NCBI RefSeq assembly: GCF_014529935.1
Contig: NZ_JACVFC010000001.1
Coordinates: forward strand, 2,108,001-2,172,000
Origin: Chitinophaga qingshengii
Lineage (GTDB): Bacteria; Bacteroidota; Bacteroidia; Chitinophagales; Chitinophagaceae
Direction of reading: 5' to 3'
Length of the DNA stretch: 64,000 nt
Shown here: positions 1-9,028 of the stretch, piece after piece
Numbering within the stretch: position 1 is the stretch's first letter
Layout of the letters: every line of letters begins with the position of its first letter
Position numbers and translations under genes: made by a program
Notes under the pieces: generated by a model
What the model was told of the DNA's origin: nothing
Databases searched by the model: none
The model's input: only the letters and a program-made list of their open reading frames with translations

Positions 1-3000
1 CAATAGTATTGTCTATAGGGTCTACCTTGATATCGGCATAATTTTTACCCGCCGGTATCACAGTGGTACCGCTCAGCTTACGGTAACGGGTATCCGGTAC
101 GGCATTACCGCTTACGTCGTAAGTCACGGTAACATCTTTCACGGCCGACAGGTTGGTATCGGTAAAGTGCACTCTGAAATAGCCCGGGGTGGATGGCTCA
201 GCCGCATCGGCTGTTTTTTCCACCATCATTTCACGGGCAGTGGCTTTCGGACCGGTAGCGTAACTTTCGTCGTCGAATACGGTCATCCGCACGGTATCAC
301 GATCATCCACATCAAAAGCGATATTTTTGTTAAACCGCTTCATCTGGGCCAGCATCAACGACATTTTCACTTCTTCATCTCCTTCTATCACGAGGTTATC
401 GATCACACTCACGGGAACGGACACACTATTCTGTCCCTGTGTGATGGTAGCAGAGGTTTGTATGGGACTGATATTGGTGGTGCCGGCGATGCTGCTGACA
501 TAGAATACTACTTTCACATCGGCAGCAGCGGTATTGTTCCCCGGCAGTTTCACTACATAATTACCGTTGGTAGCGGGTTCGGCAGCGTCGTTGCCTTTGG
601 TCAGGTGCACGCTCATATCGCCCACTTCCGGTATCAGTACCGGTGATGGTTGAATCAGGGTATATCCTGCTGTTACCAGCTGGGCCGTCAGTTGCAGTGT
701 CTCGTCCCCTTCCAGCATGTTGTCGTCAATCATCTGCAGCGTATAGTCTTTGTTGTTGGTATACGCCGGTAATGTTACCGTAGCTGGTATACCGGCATAA
801 TCAGCGGCATCTGCCGTAGAAGCTGCGTCCCTGTTGATATTAATCTGGATAGCTTCTTCTGAAGTAATCTTGTCGTTGACAAATCCCACATGTACTGCTG
901 AAGAGCTGTTTTCATGCAGGATGGTTGAATCTATCTTCACCTGCAACTTCAGGTTATTAGGGTCCAGCCGGGTAACGTCCTGGATAGTCAGTTTGAGGGT
1001 ATCACCCTTCATACCTGCTATATTTTGAGGTGTTGCTACCGTTTGTAACAGCTGGTCTTTTTCGATGATAAAATCAGTCTCTGCATGTATGCTGAAAGTA
1101 ACGTCCGGTTGCAGGGCCTGGATGGTGACTGTTTGCGGCAATCCGGTATAGTCGGTTGTCCTGGCTTGTGTGGCAGCACCTGCATACAGCGATACGTTAA
1201 TGGCTTTACTGGAGGTTACGCCAGGCGCCAGCGATACTTTGGCGGTGTAGGAGTCTCCTTCTTTAATGGTAGTACCAGGCGTTACCGGGATAATGTGGAT
1301 ATAACCGGTAGCAGGGTCATCATGGGTTCTGTCCATGATGGTGATGGTTTCACCAGTCACCGGCATGTTCACGTCGCCGGTAGTACCATTCAGGATCACC
1401 GTTTCATCGTCTTCAAGCACCAGGTCTTTTTGGGCTTCGAGCAGTACAGGGTGAGTTTTGCCGCCACCCAGTTTCGGGATGGTGATCGTGAATGGGAAAG
1501 GGAACGGTTTATAATCATTGATGTCGGCAGTGGAAGCCGCGTCTTTGTCGATCGTCACAGTAATATCTTTACCAGCGCGTAATCCATCAGGCAGGTTCAC
1601 ACCAATCACGGTTCCGTCGCCGCCTTCATCGATGTTTTTCAGGGAAAGGGTCACCTTGATCGGTGAAGTGAGCGGATACTGCGCATCGTCAATATTCACT
1701 TCAAATCCATTGGTGGCATAGTTGCTGATACCATCGGTAGCGGTGGCAGCGATCACAAATTTTTCGGGACCTTCTACCAGGTCATCCGGCAGTATCTTCA
1801 GTTCAATCGTAGTATCGTTGGCGTTATTAAAGCTGAAGGCGTTGGCCATGGTATAATCGAGGTTCGCTTCGGCTTCACCGGCGGTTTGTGTGAGCGCGAG
1901 GCTAATGGGTACCTCTGTGGTAATGCCGGAGGGGAGACTGATATGTACCGATCCATTTTCTCCTTCTTTCGCGTTGGTTGTTTTATAGGGAGTCAGCGAC
2001 AGTTTCAGGTTACCGGGCACCAACCGGGTCAGGTCCTGAATTTTCAGGGCCAGGTTGTTGACGGTATAACCAGCCAGTGCGGCGTTGATCAACAAGGTTT
2101 CATCTTTTTCCAACACCTGGTCGGTGTTGGTTTGTACCACATCAAAGGTGCGTGTTTTATCGGAGGTCTCCAGTTCCAGCAGAGAACTGATGAGTGTATA
2201 ATCTTTGGGATCATTCGCTTCTGAAGCAGGATCTACGGTCAGTTGTACGCCTACTTTTTTGGCAGAGGTATAGAGGCGGGACACTGTCACGGTCAGCTTT
2301 TCTCCTTCCGGTATCAGTGTCTTATTGGCTGTGAGCGTGATTTTCCTCGCATCTGGTTTATTGATGGTGTTATCCGCGATGTGGATAGTGGTACTGGTTA
2401 CCGGTAACACTGCATTACCGGGGTTACCGTCTACTATCAGGTCGGCATCATCATCCAGTACATCATTGTCTGTAGCCAGTATCTGCATGCTGGCGGTTCC
2501 TTTGGTCGGCTGGATGATCAGCTGTTGATTTAAGATAGCTGTATGGCGGTCATCAGTGGCCGTAGAGCTGCTGTTTTTCACCAGTTGTACTGTCAGCGGT
2601 ATGGCTGTTTTCCAGCTGTTGGGCAGTGTAGCCGTCAGCGTGCCCCCGGCCGGGTCATTTTCAGTAATGGTAGCCGGTGTACAGCTCAGCGCAATAGGGT
2701 TGGTAGCCAGCAGCGGGTATTCCCGGTCGTTGATGGTAAAGGCCAGCGTAGCTGGATTACTGCTATAGCTGGTGCTGTAAGCATCACTGATGGCCGGTGT
2801 AATGGTCAGGTTTTCCTGGTTTTCCACCAGGTCGTCCTGTAATATTTTAAGGGTAGCTACCGGCGTAGGGTTGGCAGTGGTGATCTGTAACGGGTTGTCC
2901 AACGTATAGTCGTCGGTGGTAGCCGTGCCGGTAATGGCGCCCAGGTCTATATTAATAGGTATCTCCGTGGTAACACCAGCCGGAAGGCTGGCAGTGATGG

Positions 3001-5914
3001 TAGTATTATTATTTTCCGTGAGGGTGGTTTGCGGCACGGTGAAGGTAATTTTAGTGTTGTTGGTATTTCTCCGGGTAGCATCCAGCAGGGTGACAGTGGT
3101 ATTATTCACCGTATATCCGGTAGCGTTACCTTTAACGACCAATGCCTTGTCTTTCTCAATCACCATATCTGTACCGGTGGTCACTACGTTAGCGGGCGTA
3201 GTATAGGCGCCGAGGGTATTGGCAGGCAACTCTATTTCGCCGACCAGTCCATAGTCAGCAGCAGCCGCATCTGTACCCGTAGGCTCAGGCGATAAGGCTA
3301 TTTTGATTTTTTTGGCAGAACTGTAACCGTCTGTCAGTTTAATGGTAAACGGTGTGGCACCTCCTTCCGGCAGCGGATTGGTGACAGGCGCTATTGTAAC
3401 GGTAACAGCAGAAGCATCTGTTTTATCGTGAATATTAAGCGTCACATCTGCACCGGTGCTGATACCAGACACGGATGTGGTGGTAGCGGTGGCTGCATGG
3501 ATCACCAGTACGCGGTCATCTTCCAAAACAAAGTTGGGGTCCGCTGAAATGGTTTGTGGTACGGAAGCCTTGGCGCCCGGCTGGATACTGATAGCCGTTG
3601 GCAGTCCTTTGTAAGAACCGGAAGGTGCGGTAGTACCCGTAACCGTGCTGATGTCAAAGTCCAGTTTCACATCGGTAGCCACAATGCCGGCGGGAAGTTC
3701 TATCCAGCAATCAGCGCCGGGACCACCCTCATTAATATCATTGGCAGAAAGATGCAGTGTAGCCGGCGCCGTAAGTGGCAGCTGCGCATCTTTGATGGTG
3801 ATGGTAGCCGGCGTCATTTTAAATGGCGTAGCGCTGCCATCGGAAACGGTAGCGGTCAGCGCAATGGTTTCATCGCCTTCTATTCTGGCATCATCTATCA
3901 GGTGAATGGCTCCGCTGAGCGGCGTATTACCGTTGAGCTTATCAGTAGGGATGGTAAGCGTATAGTCTGTATTGTCTGTAGCGGTACCACCTTTAGCCAG
4001 GGTAACGGTAATGGGTATATCAGTAGATACACCTGGAGGCAGACTGATATTGACCGTGCCATTGTAGCTTTCTTTAAAGGACATCGCAGGCAGGGTGGCG
4101 TCCGGATCTGCCGGAGTAACGGTAACGCCTAAAGTAATATTTTCCTCGTGGTTGCGGGTATCGTCTGTAATGGTAATCTGGGGACTGGTAGCTGTTTTAG
4201 CTTGTCCCAGCACATTAGCATCTGCCTGTATTTTGAAAACTTCGTTGCCTTCCAGCACCAGGTCTGGTTTTGCTGTGATCTTGATATCTGCACTGCCAGC
4301 GCCGTTGAGGATCGTCACCTTGGCAGGCATGGTAAAATCCGTGTTCAGCAAAGCAGTATTACCAGTTACGATAGACAGGTCAATATCCACATTTTCGGTT
4401 ACGGTAGTAGTACCAGGCAGAGAGATGGTACCGGTAATCTCCGAGTTTTCATTGACCGTTGTTTGCGGGAAGTTGATGGTCAGGGTACGATCTTCGTCAT
4501 CCACGATGGTATAGGTAGCTTGTTTTTTCGCGCCCAGCTGTACCAGTACGTTGGCTGCGATATCCTGCAGTTCGAGGGTGAGTTTACGGTTGTATTCCAG
4601 TTTATCGTTGCCTTTGATGGTTACATTGGTAACGGATACCAGTTGGTTGGCCGGATTGTTATAATCGCCGGCCGGGATGATGAAGCCGGCAGTAAAGGTG
4701 AAGTCTTGTCCTTCTACGGCCGGATGTTGTTCACCGGGAACGGCCACCACCTTCATTTCAGCGTAAACAGGCGTGGTGAGCACGCCCCCGGTTACTTTCA
4801 GTTTGAGGCTTTGTGGCGCGTGGTTGTCGCCGGTATTGCCTTCGTTGTCGCTGGCGTCGCCGGCAAATTCTACGTTAACGGCGGTACTGCCTGTTGATGT
4901 GGGATTAGATGTTGTTTCCGCAATGTCGTTATAAATGGCTTCGTATTCTGGTGTCGGTACACTGTTCTTACCCACTGCATCACTGTAAGCCAATGCCAGG
5001 CGGGCTCCCGCTGTTTGATTTCTGACTTTGTCATCCATCATAGTTTGCACACATAGATATTTGTCTACGGTAAGAGTTGTTAAATTGTCTATATAGGGAA
5101 CCGTAACAGGATTAGAACCATCTATTGCAGCACCAAGACCCAGATAAGGCGCAGTAGCATGACTATTGAATTGCTTAGCTGAAACAAAGGCATGTGAATA
5201 TATAGCGTTAATAGCCGGGGTACACATACGGGCTTCATGCCAAACGCCAACATACTTCACAAGGTGATCAGTAGGCCGGAAACCTTCGTTACAAGCACCA
5301 GCCGGGCCAGCTAAATATTGAGAAGGATTATAGACGTAATTAGTAGCTTGTTGCATAGCCAGGCGTTCCTCGTTGTACAACAGTACATTATATCCAATGT
5401 TGGTACCATTAAAAGAGTAATCGATCGTATAATAATTATTAGGCGCTATATAGGTGTAGGTACGGGTTATATAAACAGGAGCAACTGCATCACCGGGTGC
5501 CTGCACCGGTTTCATATCTGTGATTTCATTGAACACAAAGATCCTGTAGGGAGAAGCTGGAGACCCGTCTCCCAAAACAGGAGAAATGTAACGAACGCTT
5601 TGTTTGAGGTCCTGCGGAGCTGTTGCATCGTAAGTACTATGTTTAAATCTTACGTATTCACTGGGTCCTTTCCGCTGATTGGCTACATAAGATTCGGTTT
5701 TCCCGTTGCGGAACACCTGTATCTTGCCTTCATCATCCATTTCCAGCCGGAGGCCATTGCTGGGGCCGTTGCCTCCTCCGCTATTGATCACACGGATAGC
5801 CGGTTTAGTTTGTGCCTGCAAGCCGGCTGCCGCCAGCAACAACAGGATTAACAGAGATACGCAACGTCCTAGCATGGATTTGCCTTCCGGCAATGAATGC
5901 TGCTTCGATTTCAT
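1..5914 (-). CDS. Giant secreted Calx-beta repeat protein, N-terminal part (runs off window)
   Basis: An open frame of about 1,971 codons runs from the ATG at 5914 to the left edge without a stop. The N-terminus has a basic stretch, a Leu/Ala-rich core and an A-Q cleavage region, so it should be a Sec signal peptide. In-frame ATGs at 5935 and 5875 are alternative starts; the one at 5875 gives the tightest signal peptide. Residues ~40-290 form an unrecognised N-terminal domain. After that come about 14 beta-sandwich units of ~115 residues, each with an acidic VLEGDE- or LVLEDDE-like motif and an ending like I-x-D-x-T-R, the pattern of Calx-beta domains. The units fall into a three-domain super-repeat of ~350 residues. 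Proteins of this kind in Bacteroidota are usually large surface adhesins exported by the type IX system, but the C-terminus that would carry the sorting signal is outside the window. Exact ligand and role are unknown. Confidence 0.85.
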   Translation of the reverse strand, partial: MKSKQHSLPEGKSMLGRCVSLLILLLLAAAGLQAQTKPAIRVINSGGGNGPSNGLRLEMDDEGKIQVFRNGKTESYVANQRKGPSEYVRFKHSTYDATAPQDLKQSVRYISPVLGDGSPASPYRIFVFNEITDMKPVQAPGDAVAPVYITRTYTYIAPNNYYTIDYSFNGTNIGYNVLLYNEERLAMQQATNYVYNPSQYLAGPAGACNEGFRPTDHLVKYVGVWHEARMCTPAINAIYSHAFVSAKQFNSHATAPYLGLGAAIDGSNPVTVPYIDNLTTLTVDKYLCVQTMMDDKVRNQTAGARLALAYSDAVGKNSVPTPEYEAIYNDIAETTSNPTSTGSTAVNVEFAGDASDNEGNTGDNHAPQSLKLKVTGGVLTTPVYAEMKVVAVPGEQHPAVEGQDFTFTAGFIIPAGDYNNPANQLVSVTNVTIKGNDKLEYNRKLTLELQDIAANVLVQLGAKKQATYTIVDDEDRTLTINFPQTTVNENSEITGTISLPGTTTVTENVDIDLSIVTGNTALLNTDFTMPAKVTILNGAGSADIKITAKPDLVLEGNEVFKIQADANVLGQAKTATSPQITITDDTRNHEENITLGVTVTPADPDATLPAMSFKESYNGTVNISLPPGVSTDIPITVTLAKGGTATDNTDYTLTIPTDKLNGNTPLSGAIHLIDDARIEGDETIALTATVSDGSATPFKMTPATITIKDAQLPLTAPATLHLSANDINEGGPGADCWIELPAGIVATDVKLDFDISTVTGTTAPSGSYKGLPTAISIQPGAKASVPQTISADPNFVLEDDRVLVIHAATATTTSVSGISTGADVTLNIHDKTDASAVTVTIAPVTNPLPEGGATPFTIKLTDGYSSAKKIKIALSPEPTGTDAAAADYGLVGEIELPANTLGAYTTPANVVTTGTDMVIEKDKALVVKGNATGYTVNNTTVTLLDATRRNTNNTKITFTVPQTTLTENNNTTITASLPAGVTTEIPINIDLGAITGTATTDDYTLDNPLQITTANPTPVATLKILQDDLVENQENLTITPAISDAYSTSYSSNPATLAFTINDREYPLLATNPIALSCTPATITENDPAGGTLTATLPNSWKTAIPLTVQLVKNSSSTATDDRHTAILNQQLIIQPTKGTASMQILATDNDVLDDDADLIVDGNPGNAVLPVTSTTIHIADNTINKPDARKITLTANKTLIPEGEKLTVTVSRLYTSAKKVGVQLTVDPASEANDPKDYTLISSLLELETSDKTRTFDVVQTNTDQVLEKDETLLINAALAGYTVNNLALKIQDLTRLVPGNLKLSLTPYKTTNAKEGENGSVHISLPSGITTEVPISLALTQTAGEAEANLDYTMANAFSFNNANDTTIELKILPDDLVEGPEKFVIAATATDGISNYATNGFEVNIDDAQYPLTSPIKVTLSLKNIDEGGDGTVIGVNLPDGLRAGKDITVTIDKDAASTADINDYKPFPFPFTITIPKLGGGKTHPVLLEAQKDLVLEDDETVILNGTTGDVNMPVTGETITIMDRTHDDPATGYIHIIPVTPGTTIKEGDSYTAKVSLAPGVTSSKAINVSLYAGAATQARTTDYTGLPQTVTIQALQPDVTFSIHAETDFIIEKDQLLQTVATPQNIAGMKGDTLKLTIQDVTRLDPNNLKLQVKIDSTILHENSSSAVHVGFVNDKITSEEAIQININRDAASTADAADYAGIPATVTLPAYTNNKDYTLQMIDDNMLEGDETLQLTAQLVTAGYTLIQPSPVLIPEVGDMSVHLTKGNDAAEPATNGNYVVKLPGNNTAAADVKVVFYVSSIAGTTNISPIQTSATITQGQNSVSVPVSVIDNLVIEGDEEVKMSLMLAQMKRFNKNIAFDVDDRDTVRMTVFDDESYATGPKATAREMMVEKTADAAEPSTPGYFRVHFTDTNLSAVKDVTVTYDVSGNAVPDTRYRKLSGTTVIPAGKNYADIKVDPIDNTI

Positions 5915-6408
5915 AGGATGGGACAGGACTAACATAAGCGTGTGTAAATTTCTATTTATACATATAGTTTTTAGTCAAAAAATGTAAAAAACAGTCCTTT
6001 GTAAAACCCTATATGCCTGTTAATTGGCTCTCCCCGGCAAACTTTTAACCTGAATACTTCATAGGCTGAAGCTGAAAAACCTTTTGCGTTGCCGGCAATT
6101 ATTTGATATCAACTCCCATGGGACCGGGAAAGAATAAGACACACTGATTGCGCTTACTATGATGTTTAATAATTGCTCATACCCTACTTACTGTTCTTTA
6201 CCACAAAACAATTAAATATAAAATCATATATTTTAATTTACAAACTTATAACATAATTTATATTAAATCAAATTTAATTTGATCCAATAGGGTTGGGTAC
6301 GTTATAAGCCGATGATTAACAAAATTTTAGGGGGATACTGCGGTATAGACGGGTATGTCATTATGTAAAAAGTATAAATAACCCTAGATTTGCACAAAAC
6401 TTTATTTA
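5915..6408. other. AT-rich divergent intergenic region, 494 nt
   Basis: No gene is seen between the divergent giant repeat protein and ahcY. The right half is strongly AT-rich. A 17-bp dyad with 8-bp arms (ATCAAATT, centre T, AATTTGAT) lies at 6267-6283 and could be a binding site for a regulator. The ahcY -7 box is at 6385-6392. I could not find a clean TAnnTTTG box for the leftward gene. Confidence 0.6.
6385..6392 (+). promoter_or_regulatory. Putative Bacteroidota -7 box of ahcY
   Basis: TAGATTTG fits the TAnnTTTG consensus. Transcription would start near 6399, leaving a leader of only about ten nucleotides before the ATG at 6409. No clear TTG -33 element is present at the usual distance. 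Confidence 0.5.
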
Positions 6409-7737
<1,329 letters not shown>

Positions 7738-7745
7738 TCAATTAC

Positions 7746-7806
7746 GAATTTAAAAGCAAAAGACCTGAGCGAATCATATTTGCTCAGGTCTTTTGTTTTT
7801 AAATTC
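7746..7806 (+). terminator. Terminator of ahcY
   Basis: A 25-bp stem (7746-7770 with 7782-7806) has a single G-U type mismatch and an 11-nt loop. A T-rich stretch sits inside the right arm after the GC-rich core GACCTGAGC/GCTCAGGTC. It begins 9 nt after the ahcY stop codon. Confidence 0.85.
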
Positions 7807-7827
7807 CAAGCCCGAAAACAGCCCACC

Positions 7828-7859
7828 ATTCGTAATTCGTAATCCGTAATTCGTAATTG
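7828..7859. repeat. Tandem 7-nt repeat ATTCGTA x4
   Basis: Four head-to-tail copies of ATTCGTA (the third is ATCCGTA) lie between the ahcY terminator and pdxJ. The complementary sequence AATTACGAATT is found just after the ahcY stop (7740-7750), so the copies form outer arms around the terminator hairpin. Related GTAATTCG text occurs near 15080. Confidence 0.7.
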
Positions 7860-7865
7860 ATTTAG

Positions 7866-7873
7866 TACTTTTG
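7866..7873 (+). promoter_or_regulatory. Putative -7 box of pdxJ
   Basis: TACTTTTG matches TAnnTTTG and ends only 4 nt before the pdxJ ATG, so the predicted transcription start falls on or next to the start codon. No TTG is seen 17-23 nt upstream. Confidence 0.5.
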
Positions 7874-7877
7874 CAAC

Positions 7878-8612
7878 ATGACAAAGCTGAGCGTAAACAT
7901 CAATAAGTTTGCTACCCTGCGCAACGCACGGGGCGGCAACCTCCCGGACATACTCAAAGTGGCACAGGATTGCGAAAGGTTCGGCGCCGACGGTATTACC
8001 GTCCACCCCCGCCCCGATGAACGTCATATCCGTTACCAGGACGTAATAGACCTTAAACCCATTGTCACCACCGAATTCAATATCGAAGGATACCCCTCCA
8101 AAGAATTTATGGACCTGGTACTGGCCGTAAAACCACACCAGTGCACCCTGGTACCAGACCCTCCGGACGCCATCACCTCCAATACCGGCTGGGATACCAT
8201 CCAACACCAGTCCCAACTGAAAGAAGTGATCAGCGAACTCAAAACAGCCGGTATCCGCGTTTCCATCTTCCTCAATGCTGAACCAGATAAGGTGGAAGGC
8301 GCCAAAACCGCCGGAGCAGACCGTATCGAACTGTATACCGGTCCCTACGCGGAAGAATATACGAAAGCACGTACCCAGCCGCAAAACCTGCAGCTGTTCA
8401 ACGACTATAAAAACACCGCCCGCGAAGCTACTGATATCGGCCTCGAACTCAACGCCGGTCACGATCTGAACCTGGATAACCTCCGCTTCTTTAAACTGCA
8501 TATCCCGCAACTGAAAGAAGTATCCATCGGTCATGCCCTGGTAGCGGATGCCCTGTATTATGGCCTGGAAAACACCATCCAGCTATATAAAAGACAACTG
8601 GCAGATCTCTGA
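7878..8612 (+). CDS. pdxJ: Pyridoxine 5'-phosphate synthase
   Basis: PdxJ condenses 1-deoxyxylulose 5-phosphate with 3-amino-2-oxopropyl phosphate to pyridoxine 5'-phosphate, the ring-closing step of the DXP-dependent vitamin B6 pathway. The 244-residue length is normal. Family signatures are present in order: SVNINKFATLRNARG at the N-terminus, ITVHPRPDERHI near residue 40, a VSIFLNAEP strand, GADRIELYTGPYA, and LNAGHDLN near residue 190, as expected for its TIM barrel. The first residues already belong to the conserved N-terminal strand, so the start cannot lie downstream. The transcript may therefore be leaderless. A terminator follows 22 nt after the stop. Confidence 0.97.
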   Translation: MTKLSVNINKFATLRNARGGNLPDILKVAQDCERFGADGITVHPRPDERHIRYQDVIDLKPIVTTEFNIEGYPSKEFMDLVLAVKPHQCTLVPDPPDAITSNTGWDTIQHQSQLKEVISELKTAGIRVSIFLNAEPDKVEGAKTAGADRIELYTGPYAEEYTKARTQPQNLQLFNDYKNTAREATDIGLELNAGHDLNLDNLRFFKLHIPQLKEVSIGHALVADALYYGLENTIQLYKRQLADL

Positions 8613-8634
8613 TTCATACTTCCATAAACTATTC

Positions 8635-8664
8635 AAAGGGCTGGCCAATAGGTTGGCCCTTTTT
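8635..8664 (+). terminator. Terminator of pdxJ
   Basis: The stem 8635-8646/8651-8662 is 12 bp, including three G-U pairs, with an AATA loop and a run of T. It lies just after the pdxJ stop codon. Confidence 0.8.
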
Positions 8665-8749
8665 ACGTTTGCGAGTACACTGGTTTGGTAGAAAAACGGA
8701 TAATATCTCCGCCACGTGGACGGAGGGGTTACCTGGGTTCCCGTAAAAA

Positions 8750-8782
8750 TTAAAGCCATTCCGCTGAGAGGAATGGCTTTAA
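8750..8782 (-). terminator. Hairpin, probable distal terminator for lon
   Basis: Perfect 13-bp arms (8750-8762 and 8770-8782) enclose a 7-nt loop. In the leftward direction the stem is followed by a T run. Outer arms GGGTTC (8735-8740) and GAACCC (8783-8788) could extend the structure. It lies about 250 nt beyond the lon stop, so assignment to lon is inference. Confidence 0.55.
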
Positions 8783-8992
8783 GAACCCTTAAAACAATCA
8801 ACATGATGCTCATACCGGGGTCACAACAAAACCGATATGAACTTTTAAAAAATTGCTACCAGGACTGGCAACAAAATTCGTTTATATTAAAACTAAAACT
8901 AATTTTTATATAACTGGCATTTATCGCTACAAGTCAATAACTATCGTCAGCCTTTCTCTGTCCATTCCACAATCTCCGCTTCCATCTTCGCT

Positions 8993-9008
8993 AATCAGCG
9001 AAATCAGC
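8993..9008 (-). repeat. Copy of GCTGATTTCGCTGATT intergenic repeat
   Basis: Read on the minus strand, these 16 nt are identical to 51735-51750, and the flanks are also similar (ATGATTTT before, GAAGAT-GAAGCG after). The copy lies 20 nt past the lon stop codon; the second copy lies 16 nt past the tag stop codon. Confidence 0.6.
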
Positions 9009-9028
9009 CAAAATCATGTCCATCACAG

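Larger units (their letters stand above)
8613..9028. other. Convergent intergenic region between pdxJ and lon, 416 nt
   Basis: No convincing gene is present. The region contains the pdxJ terminator, a perfect 13-bp hairpin at 8750-8782, a low-GC stretch at 8820-8930 without recognisable features, and a copy of the GCTGATTTCGCTGATT repeat next to the lon stop. Two short open frames on opposite strands encode nearly the same residues (KAIPL-GMAL) only because they cross the hairpin. Confidence 0.6.

Noticed and set aside
167..5987. Many rightward open frames of 60-250 codons across the first 6 kb
   Set aside because: They lie opposite the continuous ~1,971-codon repeat-protein frame and arise from its Thr/Ile/Asp-rich codon use.
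6393..6408. SAM or SAH riboswitch before ahcY
   Set aside because: The leader predicted from the -7 box is only about ten nucleotides long.
8583..8913. Two short open frames on opposite strands between pdxJ and lon
   Set aside because: Both encode KAIPL-GMAL only because they cross the same perfect hairpin; no start context or wider coding signal.
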